Assembly (NCBI GenBank): GCA_050015055.1
Contig: JBEKCD010000004.1
Span: forward strand, 102,666 to 166,665
DNA: 64,000 bases
DNA from: JBEKCD01 sp050015055
GTDB taxonomy: Archaea; Thermoproteota; Bathyarchaeia; Bathyarchaeales; Bathycorpusculaceae
Direction of reading: 5' to 3'
Shown: piece after piece, positions 27,052 through 35,691 of the stretch
Layout of the letters: every line of letters begins with the position of its first letter
Numbering within the stretch: position 1 is the first letter of the stretch
Position numbers and translations under genes: made by a program
Notes under the pieces: generated by a model
Databases searched by the model: none
What the model was told of the DNA's origin: nothing
The model's input: the letters and a program-made list of their open reading frames with translations, nothing else

Positions 27052-28695
27052 TTATTGCGTGGCATAGAGCAGCCAGTTTCGCCAGTTCTGAGTGATGTCA
27101 AGATACACGCCTGAGACGTTCAATGTGGTCACGGCATAGGCTGAACCTTGGTAGAGCGGAACTAAGGGGCAATCACTGACCATGAGATTCTGGATTTGAC
27201 CATACAGGCTATTTCGTGCCGTTGAGCTCGTGTTGCCTCTTGCCCATGCTACCAGTTGATCCATTTGCGGGCTGCTATAGTGATCATTCAACCATGAGCT
27301 GCCTGAAGATTCAAGGAATGGAAATATGTAGTCGTCAGGATCTATGTAGTCTGGATACCAGCCCATAATGAAGGCGTCCATTGCACCGTTTCTTCTGTTC
27401 AATCTGTACGTTGCCCAGTCAGTACCCTGTAGATTAGCGGTAATTACCCCGCTGGCTTCCAAGGATTGTTTGAGCACTTGTGCCTGTTGCGCACTCTGCG
27501 GATAATGCCCCGTTGTTTCATACCACAAGTCAAACGTCAGCTTATGGGTGCTGTTGTAACCAACCTCACCGAGCAATTGTACTGTGCGAGTGTAGTTGGG
27601 ATCGCCAAGCGATTGGAAGATGTCGCTGTGTCCAAACATGCCTATTGGTATAATGCTGTAGAGGTTTTGAGCCTGCCCGAGGAATACCGTCTGGGTAAGC
27701 GTCGTCCTGTTTATGGCGGCTGCGACAGCCTGCCTTATTTTGGTGTTGTTGAAGGGCGCGCGCAATTCTTGGAAGACCAAGTACTGTATGAAGGCGCCGG
27801 TGCCCTGCCAGACATGTAGATTAGCGTTAGTCTCCATGTTGTTGATGTCCGTGGCCGCGAGCTGCCTGAACGCAATGTCAACTTCTCCGGAATTGATAGC
27901 CAACGCGAGTCCTGTAGAGTCTGCGTAGAACTTTATTATGATGTTCTTGGTCTTCGGATAGCCTCCACTAGCGTTCCAGTAGTTCGGATTTGCCTGAAGA
28001 CGCATCTCGTAGTCTTTCCCTCCCACTCTGGTCCAATTCAGGAGCGTGTAAGGTCCTAAGCCCATCGTGTGGCTAGCTCTTGCGTTACCATCAGTATAGT
28101 TGACTATAGATGTCATTGGGGCATATGCTGGGTCTACGACATACGAAGCTGGACAAGCCATGAGAGAGAGGAAGGCTGCAAACGGAATCTTTAGGTTAAA
28201 CACTACAGTGTACTTGTCTACTACCGTAACGTTGTTGATGATGTCGCTGTATCCAATGCCTACGAATGGACCATCCGGGTCCGCTAAGCCGATTCCCCTG
28301 TCAAAAGAGTATTTGACGTGCGTAGCGTTGAACTCTGTTCCATCATCGAAGTGGACGCCTTGCCTTAGGCTGAACGTCCATTGCAGTCCGTCTGTAGAAA
28401 CAGTCCAGTTGGTCGCGAGTGACGGTACGATGTCGTCGATGCTGCCAGTTGCGCCCGCGCGATATTCAGCCAATCCTGAGCCTAAGGACTGAATTATTTC
28501 CCAGCCGAAGAAGTCGTAGGCGCTTGCGGGGTCCAAGCGGGACTCCACCGAGTCTGTTGTCCCCATTAGCAACGTATCCTTCACCTTTGGCCCTGTTGGC
28601 ATTGTCAAGATGTAGCCAACGACTCCGGCTATGACGATGATCACCACTATTATGGCTGCTATTACCATTCTGCTAACCGCTTTGGTTCCTTTCAT
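27052..28695 (-). CDS. dppA: Dipeptide/oligopeptide-binding protein DppA (SBP family 5)
   Basis: Extracellular solute-binding protein that delivers peptides to the DppBC pore, 547 aa. A single N-terminal membrane anchor (MVIAAIIVVIIVIAGVVGYI) replaces a lipobox. Family landmarks: WTFSLRQGVHFDDGTEFNA, the DVKYSFDR-like THVKYSFDRG, and RQAVAAAINRTTL. The open frame extends 51 bp upstream, but the TATA box at 28731-28740 lies inside that extension, so ATG 28695 is the start. First gene of the array. Confidence 0.92.
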   Translation of the reverse strand: MKGTKAVSRMVIAAIIVVIIVIAGVVGYILTMPTGPKVKDTLLMGTTDSVESRLDPASAYDFFGWEIIQSLGSGLAEYRAGATGSIDDIVPSLATNWTVSTDGLQWTFSLRQGVHFDDGTEFNATHVKYSFDRGIGLADPDGPFVGIGYSDIINNVTVVDKYTVVFNLKIPFAAFLSLMACPASYVVDPAYAPMTSIVNYTDGNARASHTMGLGPYTLLNWTRVGGKDYEMRLQANPNYWNASGGYPKTKNIIIKFYADSTGLALAINSGEVDIAFRQLAATDINNMETNANLHVWQGTGAFIQYLVFQELRAPFNNTKIRQAVAAAINRTTLTQTVFLGQAQNLYSIIPIGMFGHSDIFQSLGDPNYTRTVQLLGEVGYNSTHKLTFDLWYETTGHYPQSAQQAQVLKQSLEASGVITANLQGTDWATYRLNRRNGAMDAFIMGWYPDYIDPDDYIFPFLESSGSSWLNDHYSSPQMDQLVAWARGNTSSTARNSLYGQIQNLMVSDCPLVPLYQGSAYAVTTLNVSGVYLDITQNWRNWLLYATQ

Positions 28696-28730
28696 TTTTT
28701 CACACTGCATATGGAGTTGCTCGCTGAGCA

Positions 28731-28740
28731 TATAAAATTT
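28731..28740 (-). promoter_or_regulatory. TATA box of the dppABCDF operon
   Basis: Reads AAATTTTATA on the minus strand, about 37 bp before ATG 28695. Two GC boxes lie further upstream at 28788-28794 and 28815-28822 in the spacer shared with korA. Confidence 0.6.
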
Positions 28741-28963
28741 TACCAATCAAGGCCATCCTCCAGTAGCCCGAAGGATTCAACGGCCAACGCGCGCAAGCCA
28801 GAACGCACCGTCCAGCGCGCGCTATGAATTAGATTTCATCCACGATAGTAGGCTGTTGGATCTCTGAGAAGACTCAATATAGAGCGAGCTGTTTTCATGA
28901 AGGAGCGAGAAACGCCTAAATAATGTCATCCATAATTCACACTGAGTCAGGAGAAAAGTGAAA

Positions 28964-30094
28964 ATGGTTGAGTCCGGTACCTACTTTTGGTCAGGAAACG
29001 AGGCTTGCGTCGAGGCGGCGATAATTGCCGGATGCCGATTCTTCGCGGGTTACCCAATATCGCCTTCAAACGAGATACCTGAAGGTCTCTCAGAACGTTT
29101 ACCCAAGGTCGACGGAATATTCATGCAGATGGAAGACGAGCTGGCTTCCATAGGCGCGGTTATGGGTGCAAGCTGGGCGGGAAAAAAGGCCATGACCGCC
29201 ACTTCGGGGCCCGGTTTCAGCCTCATGCAGGAAACAATAGGCTGGGGATTCATGACTGAAACACCCTGCGTAATAGTTGACGTTCAAAGAGTGGGACCGG
29301 GCACGGGACAAGCAACCAAATGCGCACAGGGAGACGTCATGCAGGCGCGCTGGGGAACGCACGGCGACTACGCAGCAGTTGCACTGTCGCCGAACTCGGT
29401 TCAGGAAATGTTTGAGCTCACGATAAGAGCCTTCAACCTCGCTGAAAAGTATCGCACGCCGGTCATTCTTCTGGCAGACGAGACCATAGCCCACGTCAGA
29501 GAACAGATAACGGTTCCGCCACTCAAAAGCATAGACATTGTCAATCGCAAAAAACCAGAGACAGGAGAAAAAGAGTTCTTCGGTCTGGAGGAAGTCGCAC
29601 CAATGCCAGCCGTGGGCGAAGGCTTCAACGTGGCCGTGACAGCTTCAACGCACGACGAACGTGGAGTCCGCTTCACCCAAGACGCCGCGGTGCACAGAAG
29701 GATGCTGGAGAGCCTTAACGCAAAGATAGACAATCACGCGAACGACATTGTGGAGGTGGAGAGCCACAACGTTGACGACTGCATGGTAGGCATAGTCTCC
29801 TTCGGCTGCACGTCCCGTGCGGTCTACGAGGCTGTTGAAAGGGCAGAAGCGTCGGGAATCAAAACGGGCTACGTCCGCCTGAAAACACTGTGGCCTTTCC
29901 CAGACAAAGCCGTCCGAAGGCTAGCCAAATCTGCTGAGAGAATTCTCGTTCCAGAGATGAACCTGGGACAAGTTGCCAGAGAAGTTCAGAGAGTGGCACG
30001 CAAAACGGAAATTGTGAAGTTGAACAAGATCGGAGGGGGCGAGCTTATCACGCCTGAGGAAGTGTTTGACAAAATCGTTGGAGGAGGAAAATGA
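28964..30094 (+). CDS. korA: 2-oxoacid:ferredoxin oxidoreductase, alpha subunit (KorA type)
   Basis: Pyrimidine-binding subunit, 376 aa, of an enzyme that oxidatively decarboxylates a 2-oxoacid (probably 2-oxoglutarate) to acyl-CoA while reducing ferredoxin. Typical segments: NEACVEAAIIAGCRFFAGYPISPS, where the ISPS loop and nearby Glu in MEDELASIGAVMGASWAGKKA contact thiamine diphosphate; TATSGPGFSLMQE; and a transketolase C-like domain. Upstream GTG 28958 is closer to AGGAG than is usual, so ATG 28964 is chosen. TATA-like CCTAAATAAT at 28915. Confidence 0.9.
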   Translation: MVESGTYFWSGNEACVEAAIIAGCRFFAGYPISPSNEIPEGLSERLPKVDGIFMQMEDELASIGAVMGASWAGKKAMTATSGPGFSLMQETIGWGFMTETPCVIVDVQRVGPGTGQATKCAQGDVMQARWGTHGDYAAVALSPNSVQEMFELTIRAFNLAEKYRTPVILLADETIAHVREQITVPPLKSIDIVNRKKPETGEKEFFGLEEVAPMPAVGEGFNVAVTASTHDERGVRFTQDAAVHRRMLESLNAKIDNHANDIVEVESHNVDDCMVGIVSFGCTSRAVYEAVERAEASGIKTGYVRLKTLWPFPDKAVRRLAKSAERILVPEMNLGQVAREVQRVARKTEIVKLNKIGGGELITPEEVFDKIVGGGK

Positions 30095-30095
30095 A

Positions 30096-30929
30096 ATGTC
30101 TGGAGTGTTCTCGTCTCGTAAGTACATGAGGGATTTGAAGCTGCCGTTCTGTCCGGGCTGCGGGTTGTTTTCACTTGGCGACGCTTTCCTGAGGGCTGTG
30201 CATGAACTAGGCCATGAAGACTTGAGCGGGTTTTGTTTCGCCAGCGGAATAGGCTGTTCTTCATGGATTCCTTCGCCATATTTTCTCGCAGATTCAGTTC
30301 ACACCCTTCACGGCAGAAGCATACCGGTTGCGACGAGCATCAAGCTCGTGCGTCCAGACCTAAGCGTAGTAGTGTTCGGCGGGGACGGAGACATCGTGGG
30401 CATCGGATTGAGCCACTTTGTACACGCTGCGAGACGCAACACGGACATACTCGTGATAATGGGCAACAACATGGTGTACGGCATGACAGGCGGGCAAGTA
30501 GCGCCCACAACGCCGCTCAAGACTAAGACAACAACCACTCCCTACGGAAGCTTTGAACACCCACTGGATGCTGCAAGCCTCGCAGTCGGCGCTGGAGCAG
30601 CATATTCTGCGCGTTGGACTACTGCACACCTGAAAGAACTGAAAGAATCAATCAAGAGCGCACTCCAGATGCCGGGCTTCAAGTTCATCGAAGTTGTAAC
30701 TCACTGTTATACAGCGTACGGCAGAAGAGCCGGCTTCAAGGACACAGGAGAGATGCTAAAGTACTACAGAGAAAACGCTGTCGCAACACAGCAGGCTGAG
30801 AAAATGAGCGAAGAAGAGCTTGAAGGGAAAATAGTTATCGGAGAATTCGTGCGAAGAAAGCGTCCGACACTCGTGGAGATGGTTTACGCCATGATTGAGG
30901 AGGCAAAGGCAAGTGGCCAACAAGACTGA
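30096..30929 (+). CDS. korB: 2-oxoacid:ferredoxin oxidoreductase, beta subunit (KorB type)
   Basis: Thiamine-diphosphate subunit with one 4Fe-4S cluster, 277 aa. Cysteines in LPFCPGCGLF and SGIGCSSW, the Mg-TPP motif GGDGDIVGIG followed by GNNMVYGMTGGQVAPTT, and the distal Cys in VVTHCYTAYG are all present. ATG 30096 lies one base after the korA stop, with GGAGGAGG as ribosome site. Confidence 0.92.
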   Translation: MSGVFSSRKYMRDLKLPFCPGCGLFSLGDAFLRAVHELGHEDLSGFCFASGIGCSSWIPSPYFLADSVHTLHGRSIPVATSIKLVRPDLSVVVFGGDGDIVGIGLSHFVHAARRNTDILVIMGNNMVYGMTGGQVAPTTPLKTKTTTTPYGSFEHPLDAASLAVGAGAAYSARWTTAHLKELKESIKSALQMPGFKFIEVVTHCYTAYGRRAGFKDTGEMLKYYRENAVATQQAEKMSEEELEGKIVIGEFVRRKRPTLVEMVYAMIEEAKASGQQD

Positions 30930-31446
30930 AATAAGATTCGGGGGCAGCGGCGGACAGGGCGTTGTGTTAGCCGCGCAGATCCTTGGAAAAGCCGCGGTTC
31001 TGGATGGAAGGAACGCCTTGCAAACACAAGCCTACGGAGCCGAGGCCAGAGGAAGCATGGCCAAGAGCGAAGTCATCATATCAGACGGCAAAATAGGCTT
31101 CCCGGCGGTCAGAAAATGCGACATACTCGTAGCGATGAATCAAGAATCTCTCAACGTGCTAATCAAGGATGTGAAAGAAAATGGAATGCTCATAGTTGAC
31201 AGCACCAACGTAACAGACATACCTGAAACAAAGGCCCAAGTCCACAGGATTCCAATCACGGAGACTGCCAAGAAAGCATTTGGGGAGGCATTCTATGCAA
31301 ACATGATTATGCTGGGAGCCTTCACAAAAATAGCCAACCTTGTGAGCAGAGAAGCGATGGAAAAAGCAATCAGAGAAAACGTTTCGAGGAAAACCGTTGA
31401 AAACAACATCAAAGCGTTCCAGAAGGGCCTGGAGCTAGGCCATTAA
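30913..31446 (+). CDS. korC: 2-oxoacid:ferredoxin oxidoreductase, gamma subunit (KorC type)
   Basis: CoA-binding/gamma subunit of 177 aa: GGSGGQGVVLAAQILGKAA, then QTQAYGAEARGSMAKSEVII, diagnostic for the family. GTG 30913 overlaps korB by 17 bp and is well spaced from GAGGAGG. No separate delta (ferredoxin) subunit is encoded beside the operon, so a distant ferredoxin must take the electrons. Confidence 0.92.
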   Translation: MANKTEIRFGGSGGQGVVLAAQILGKAAVLDGRNALQTQAYGAEARGSMAKSEVIISDGKIGFPAVRKCDILVAMNQESLNVLIKDVKENGMLIVDSTNVTDIPETKAQVHRIPITETAKKAFGEAFYANMIMLGAFTKIANLVSREAMEKAIRENVSRKTVENNIKAFQKGLELGH

Positions 31447-31510
31447 AGATCGAAGACTCCGCGCAGAAGAATTGCTTTCGCTTCCTGAACGACGTGAGGG
31501 AAGGAGTTGT

Positions 31511-31526
31511 GTTTTTTTCTTTTTGA
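31511..31526 (+). terminator. T-rich terminator after korABC
   Basis: GTTTTTTTCTTTTTG lies 65 bp after the korC stop, a strong oligo-T tract of the kind archaeal polymerase stops on. Confidence 0.45.
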
Positions 31527-31598
31527 AAGAGTGTTTTGAGCTTCTTTCCAATGGTAAGCTTTGAGTCAGGCTTGGTCCACGTCTGGGATTGGTGCTGG

Positions 31599-31632
31599 AA
31601 GGCGTGAATCGTAGTGTAAAGGCGTGAATCGT
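31599..31632. repeat. Direct repeat upstream of the tandem AbrB gene
   Basis: AAGGCGTGAATCGT occurs twice (31599-31612 and 31619-31632) with a 20-bp period, about two helical turns. The second copy reaches the presumed TTG start. This could be an autoregulatory operator. Confidence 0.5.
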
Positions 31633-31922
31633 TGCCGCTGACTGAGTCTGTATGTTTTAAAGCTGTGTTGCAGCGGGGAAATCGCGTTCAGATTCCCAGG
31701 TTGTTTCGTTGGCAGTACGGGATGAAGGCGAATCAGGTGTTGAAAGTCAACGTCAGGATTGCGGGTTCTTTCGTTGATGAGAGGTTTCTTGCGAGGATGA
31801 CGAGAGACGGCCGCCTGACGATTCCGAAGTTGACTTTGAGGCTTCTGCAGGAGGGCGAGGAAGAAAGCGCGCGCGAGAAGCGTGTTCTAGATTCTTGGAA
31901 AGGCAGTTTTCCATGTTGCTGA
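31632..31922 (+). CDS. Tandem AbrB/SpoVT-type DNA-binding protein
   Basis: Protein of 96 aa with two swapped-hairpin repeats: LQRGNRVQIPRLFRWQYGMK and FLARMTRDGRLTIPKLTLRL. Both carry the R-[VL]-x-IP core of AbrB/MazE-like DNA-binding domains. Such proteins are small transition-state regulators or antitoxins. The only start is TTG 31632, within a direct repeat. The C-terminal tail contains a GCGCGCGCG run and overlaps the convergent metalloprotease gene by 36 bp. No toxin gene is beside it. Confidence 0.6.
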   Translation: MPLTESVCFKAVLQRGNRVQIPRLFRWQYGMKANQVLKVNVRIAGSFVDERFLARMTRDGRLTIPKLTLRLLQEGEEESAREKRVLDSWKGSFPCC

Positions 31923-33101
31923 TGAACGTGAGTAGGGGTTTAGGTATAGGATTCTGAAGAATTCCTTTAGTTTGCCTTTCTTCTGGGCTTTCTGGAAAGT
32001 GGGGAGCACGTAGTTTTTTCTTCCGAAGTAGTAGGTGTAGATGTAGGGTTTGAACGGGTTCGGTTTACCATCTGGGTTAGCAGGTTTGCTGAAGCTGAGT
32101 GACTGTCTAGCGTCCTCGATTGGTATGAGGCCTTCCGATGAAATGTATTCTGCAGTCTTCTCATCGTCGACGCTCTCCACGTTTAGCATGTATGCCGCGT
32201 TCAATCCTATCATGCTTTGGAGTGTGCCGAGTGACTCCAGCAATTCCCCGTGCTCAGTTGGCAATAGATTCAGAAATTCTTTGGCGCAGTCGGCTGTTCC
32301 TTCATTGATGATGCTGCGTTTCGTGTGTAGCAGGGTAACAGACGTGTCGAGTGCCTTGGTCTTGCGGTAGTAGTGTTCGGTGAAGACGTTGGCGATGTGG
32401 TGTTCGTATTCGTGGCAGAGCATGGCGACAAGTCGATATTTGTTGAACGTTCTGTCCATGTTTATTGCGTTGACGCTCGTGTAGTTTCCTTGGTAGTAGT
32501 TGTATGCGCCCCATGGTTCGCCGCTAACGGCTTTGTAGATTACTCCATTGTTCTTGACTTTGACAGGAAGATGGCTGAAGACCTGTTTCTCAAATAACTC
32601 CTCGATTTCTTTGGTGCGCTGGACAACTTCAGTGTTTACCATTTTCTTCAGTGCTTCGCCGGAGATTTTGCTTTCTTCTCTCCATCTTGCGATTTTTCCC
32701 GAAACGTCAGAGCCCGGGAGATCAGTGCTTGCGTCTTCAACTCGCTGCTGTGCTTTGCGAATCTCGGCTTGGCTGAATTTTGATGGAGTTATTCCGAATA
32801 TTCCTTTCACAAGCTGCACGTATGGAATGTTGTCTCCGGAAAGCCATCTCACAACAGCTTTCAGAGATTGAAGGTCACTTGTTGTGAAGATTCTTTCCAG
32901 TTTGTCGTCTATTTCTTTGGCTCTGTCAATCAACCTTTCAAGATTCGCTAGTAGCTTCTCAGAAGGTAGAACCTGCTTCGTTTTTTCCGGCGACAGGTTT
33001 TTAGGCCCAAAATATGCGTCGACGATGCTGATCCCCGTGACTTCCTTTGTGAAATTGCCTATCTGCACGAGCAGTTTCAGGTAGTCTTCGCCCAAAGCCA
33101 T
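31887..33101 (-). CDS. Predicted zinc metalloprotease of unknown family (HExxH)
   Basis: Protein of 404 aa with a gluzincin-like active site: MLCHEYEHHIANV gives two His ligands and the catalytic Glu, and the later INEGTADCAKEF offers the third ligand Glu. The N-terminal half is helical and charged. There is no signal peptide, so it is probably cytosolic. I do not recognise a named peptidase family. ATG 33101 is chosen because the TATA box at 33134-33142 puts the transcript start near 33113, downstream of the TTG at 33122. Confidence 0.75.
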   Translation of the reverse strand: MALGEDYLKLLVQIGNFTKEVTGISIVDAYFGPKNLSPEKTKQVLPSEKLLANLERLIDRAKEIDDKLERIFTTSDLQSLKAVVRWLSGDNIPYVQLVKGIFGITPSKFSQAEIRKAQQRVEDASTDLPGSDVSGKIARWREESKISGEALKKMVNTEVVQRTKEIEELFEKQVFSHLPVKVKNNGVIYKAVSGEPWGAYNYYQGNYTSVNAINMDRTFNKYRLVAMLCHEYEHHIANVFTEHYYRKTKALDTSVTLLHTKRSIINEGTADCAKEFLNLLPTEHGELLESLGTLQSMIGLNAAYMLNVESVDDEKTAEYISSEGLIPIEDARQSLSFSKPANPDGKPNPFKPYIYTYYFGRKNYVLPTFQKAQKKGKLKEFFRILYLNPYSRSSATWKTAFPRI

Positions 33102-33133
33102 GACGTTTCCCAAGCATGTCAATTGCCAAGGTG

Positions 33134-33173
33134 AATATAAAACAGTTCAGCGGACTCGCATAATGTTTTTATT
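33134..33173. promoter_or_regulatory. Divergent promoters: metalloprotease and ABC transporter
   Basis: AATATAAAA at 33134-33142 reads as a TATA box leftward; GTTTTTATT at 33165-33173 reads rightward toward ATG 33202. The two start regions are back to back within 40 bp. Confidence 0.5.
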
Positions 33174-33201
33174 CTTCCAAAAAGGTAGTAACGCGAGGTT
33201 T

Positions 33202-34200
33202 ATGTCAGACATAATCACTGTCAACAACCTTGTCATGGTGTACTCCGACGGAACGAAGGCTGTTGACAACATTTCCTTCAACGTCAAGGAAGGCGAGTTC
33301 TTCGGGTTTCTGGGCCCCAACGGAGCCGGAAAAAGCACAACGATCAAGATTCTCACAACGCTCCTAAGGAAAACATCAGGTTCGGCCATCGTGGCAGAGC
33401 ATGACCTTGACAAGGAGCCCGAGGAGATTCGAAAGCTCATCGGCGTTCAGAGCCAAGACACAGCTGTCGACGGAGACCTCACCGGCAGGGAGAATCTAAT
33501 ACTTCAAGGCCATTTCCAGCAGTTGCCCAGTGCCCAACTCAAAGAACGTGTCAATGAACTCCTGAAACTCGTGGAACTCGAAGACGCGGCGGACAAGCGT
33601 GCAAGGAACTATTCGGGGGGCATGAAGAAGAGGCTTGACCTCGCCACGGCTCTCGTCCACAGGCCGACATTGCTCTTTTTAGATGAGCCGACGACGGGCC
33701 TAGATCCTCAATCGCGCGCCGCGATATGGGCTTACCTTGAGAAGCTAAACAAGGAAGAAAGCACCACCATATTCTTGACGACACAATATATGGAAGAGGC
33801 CGACAGGCTCTGTCGGCAACTTTCGATAATCGATTTCGGAAAGATAGTCGCCAGCGGATCTCCAGCAGAGCTTAAACGCCAAGTCGGAGCCGACTCTATC
33901 AAACTGTCACTTGAGAATTGCGCCAAGGATAAACCGAGCGCAAAGGATATTCTCAGCAGCCTTGAAGGCGTGACAAACGTGATCGATTCCGATGAATGCT
34001 TGACCGTGTACGCGAAGAACGCGGGACTCATCATCGCCGACATCGTTAGAGCGTTTGACAGCAAAGGCATTCGGCTATCATCGGTCAGCTTTTCGTCCCC
34101 GACTCTTGACGACATCTTTCTGCAACACACTGGAAGGAGAATAAGAGCCGAGGAGCTTGTCAAGACCCCAAGCGCCATGCTTGGCGGAAGGAGGCGATAA
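33202..34200 (+). CDS. ABC transporter ATPase (DrrA-like exporter)
   Basis: ATPase of 332 aa: Walker A GPNGAGKSTT, signature YSGGMKKRLDLA, Walker B LLFLDEPTTGLDPQSR, and a C-terminal extension typical of DrrA/CcmA-type drug or lipid exporters (GVTNVIDSDECLTVYAKN). The frame is open upstream to 33100, but SDIITVNNLVMVYSDG begins at ATG 33202. Ends TAA; AAGGAGG just before the stop serves the permease gene that follows in the same frame. Confidence 0.93.
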   Translation: MSDIITVNNLVMVYSDGTKAVDNISFNVKEGEFFGFLGPNGAGKSTTIKILTTLLRKTSGSAIVAEHDLDKEPEEIRKLIGVQSQDTAVDGDLTGRENLILQGHFQQLPSAQLKERVNELLKLVELEDAADKRARNYSGGMKKRLDLATALVHRPTLLFLDEPTTGLDPQSRAAIWAYLEKLNKEESTTIFLTTQYMEEADRLCRQLSIIDFGKIVASGSPAELKRQVGADSIKLSLENCAKDKPSAKDILSSLEGVTNVIDSDECLTVYAKNAGLIIADIVRAFDSKGIRLSSVSFSSPTLDDIFLQHTGRRIRAEELVKTPSAMLGGRRR

Positions 34201-34203
34201 AAT

Positions 34204-34983
34204 ACGACTCTTTTCTCCGACACCAGATACCTCTTCGTTAGGTACTTGAAGAAACTCGTCAGAAACCCCATTCTGCTCTTCTTCTCGCTCTTTCAACCCA
34301 TAATATTCCTGCTCCTTTTCACGCAGTTGTTCTCGAAGTTCTCTTCTTTGCCTGGGTTTCTCCAAGCCACTGGCGCCAGCAGCTATCTTGAGTTCGCCAC
34401 TGCCGGCATCCTCCTCCAAAACGCTTTTGGCAGCGCCTTGCAATCGGGAACATCAATAGTGCTTGATTTGGATACGGGATATTTGCAGAAAATGCTCGTG
34501 ACGCCAGTCAGCAGATATGCGATATTGTTGGGAAGATTGACTAGTGACGCTTTCAGAGTCGTGGTTCAGTCGACAATCATCCTGGTGCTTGCCTATGCCT
34601 TGGGCGCCACAGTATCAACCGGGATTGTGGGAATACTGCTCATGCTTTTCACTGTAGCCTTCTTCGGCCTCGCTTGGTCGGGAATTTCTCTGGCCATAGG
34701 GTTGAAGACAAGATCCTCCGAGACAGTGTTCGCGATAGGCGGATTCCTCACCTTTCCGTTGCTGTTCATGAGCACGGCTCTGACTCCAAGGGTCTTTATG
34801 CCCAATTGGATATTGGACGTCTCGAACTTCAACCCCATAAGCTACACCGTGGACGCGGCCCGGGCGCTCATGGTCACTGGATACGATTGGGGGACGGTGC
34901 TCAAAGCGTTCGGTGTAATTGGGGTCATCGCAGTTGTCACTTTGGGAGCGACGCTGTACCTGTTCAGGAAGGTAGTTAGCTAG
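34204..34983 (+). CDS. ABC-2 type permease with an apparent ACG start
   Basis: Six-helix permease partner of the preceding ATPase, 259 aa. Family features: FVRYLKKLVRNPILLFFSLFQ, the central GYLQKMLVTPVSRYAILLGR, and FLTFPLLFMSTALTP. The conserved N-terminus begins about 14 codons before the first conventional start (TTG 34246). No ATG, GTG or TTG occurs between the ATPase stop and that TTG. In frame, ACG 34204 lies 9 bp after AAGGAGG. An ACG start, or a sequence error at an original ATG, is inferred. Confidence 0.8.
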   Translation, partial: TTLFSDTRYLFVRYLKKLVRNPILLFFSLFQPIIFLLLFTQLFSKFSSLPGFLQATGASSYLEFATAGILLQNAFGSALQSGTSIVLDLDTGYLQKMLVTPVSRYAILLGRLTSDAFRVVVQSTIILVLAYALGATVSTGIVGILLMLFTVAFFGLAWSGISLAIGLKTRSSETVFAIGGFLTFPLLFMSTALTPRVFMPNWILDVSNFNPISYTVDAARALMVTGYDWGTVLKAFGVIGVIAVVTLGATLYLFRKVVS

Positions 34984-35030
34984 TTCAGAAGCACGATTGA
35001 TATTTTCGGAATCTAACGGCGGTGAAAATT

Positions 35031-35044
35031 CGGGGTTCGCCCCG
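35031..35044. ncRNA. UUCG-capped hairpin in a 324-bp spacer, possible structured RNA
   Basis: CGGGGTTCGCCCCG forms a perfect five-pair stem with a UUCG tetraloop, flanked by partly complementary GTGAAAA and TTTTCCCAC. A second small stem CTACG/CGTAG lies at 35062-35074. A GC box occupies 35137-35145, followed by a short coding-like tail. It may be a 3' structure of the ABC mRNA or part of an unidentified RNA; I cannot match it to a known family. Confidence 0.3.
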
Positions 35045-35307
35045 CGGGTTTTCCCACATAGCTACGATGCGTAGAGAAAAACAGAGATGGATTAGGAGTC
35101 CCCTGTGATCAGGAGTTGAAGCGAATTGGATTTGCTCGCGCGCGCAAGACTTTGAGATATTCTATAGAGCTGAAGAAAACTGGTTCGGGACGCGAAGAGT
35201 TTTGAATAGCATGAAACAGGATAAGTGTATGCCTTGCAAATGCAAGTGAACAAATTTAGCTGGCTTTAAATAGTTGAATCTCACTCAGTTAATTATGGGG
35301 AACACTG

Positions 35308-35511
35308 TTGGAAATACAACATCGTTGCTTCAACGAGTTCCCACATGAATGCACAGAATGCCCAAAATACAGCGAATCACTTGCCGATCCAACTTTGCAA
35401 CTCGCCCTGCTAACAGGGATTGGCGGCCTACCATACCCACGGCAATACAGAAGAAGGGTTACCAAAGAATGCAAACTATATCACAAGCGCAAAGTCGAAT
35501 ATTCCGATTAA
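35308..35511 (+). CDS. Small cysteine-containing protein of unknown function
   Basis: A 67-aa protein, HRCFNEFPHECTECPKYSES at the front and KECKLYHKRK at the back, so four cysteines could bind a metal. TTG start. A good TATA box (CTTTAAATAG, near 35264) is placed about 40 bp upstream and a hairpin terminator follows at 35571, which together make a real small gene likely. No family recognised. Confidence 0.5.
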   Translation: MEIQHRCFNEFPHECTECPKYSESLADPTLQLALLTGIGGLPYPRQYRRRVTKECKLYHKRKVEYSD

Positions 35512-35570
35512 TGAAAAATCTCCCATAAACGACAATTGCGGGGAATCTGCATTATTTCCCAATTTTGTCC

Positions 35571-35597
35571 GAGTGTTTTTTTCTTCTTTTAACACTC
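35571..35597. terminator. Hairpin with T-rich loop
   Basis: GAGTGTT (35571-35577) and AACACTC (35591-35597) are perfect inverted arms around a T-rich loop. It lies between the small cysteine gene and the convergent ABC operon and may end both. Confidence 0.5.
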
Positions 35598-35691
35598 TTC
35601 GTACGCCCAAACCGACGGAGTAGCCGAAGTCCGTTTCAGCATTGATGTGTCTCGGATGAGTTGGAGCACTTGGTTGCCGAAGTGTAGGGTG

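Noticed and set aside
28696..28746. Upstream start for dppA
   Set aside because: The TATA box lies inside this stretch, so it cannot be part of the translated message.
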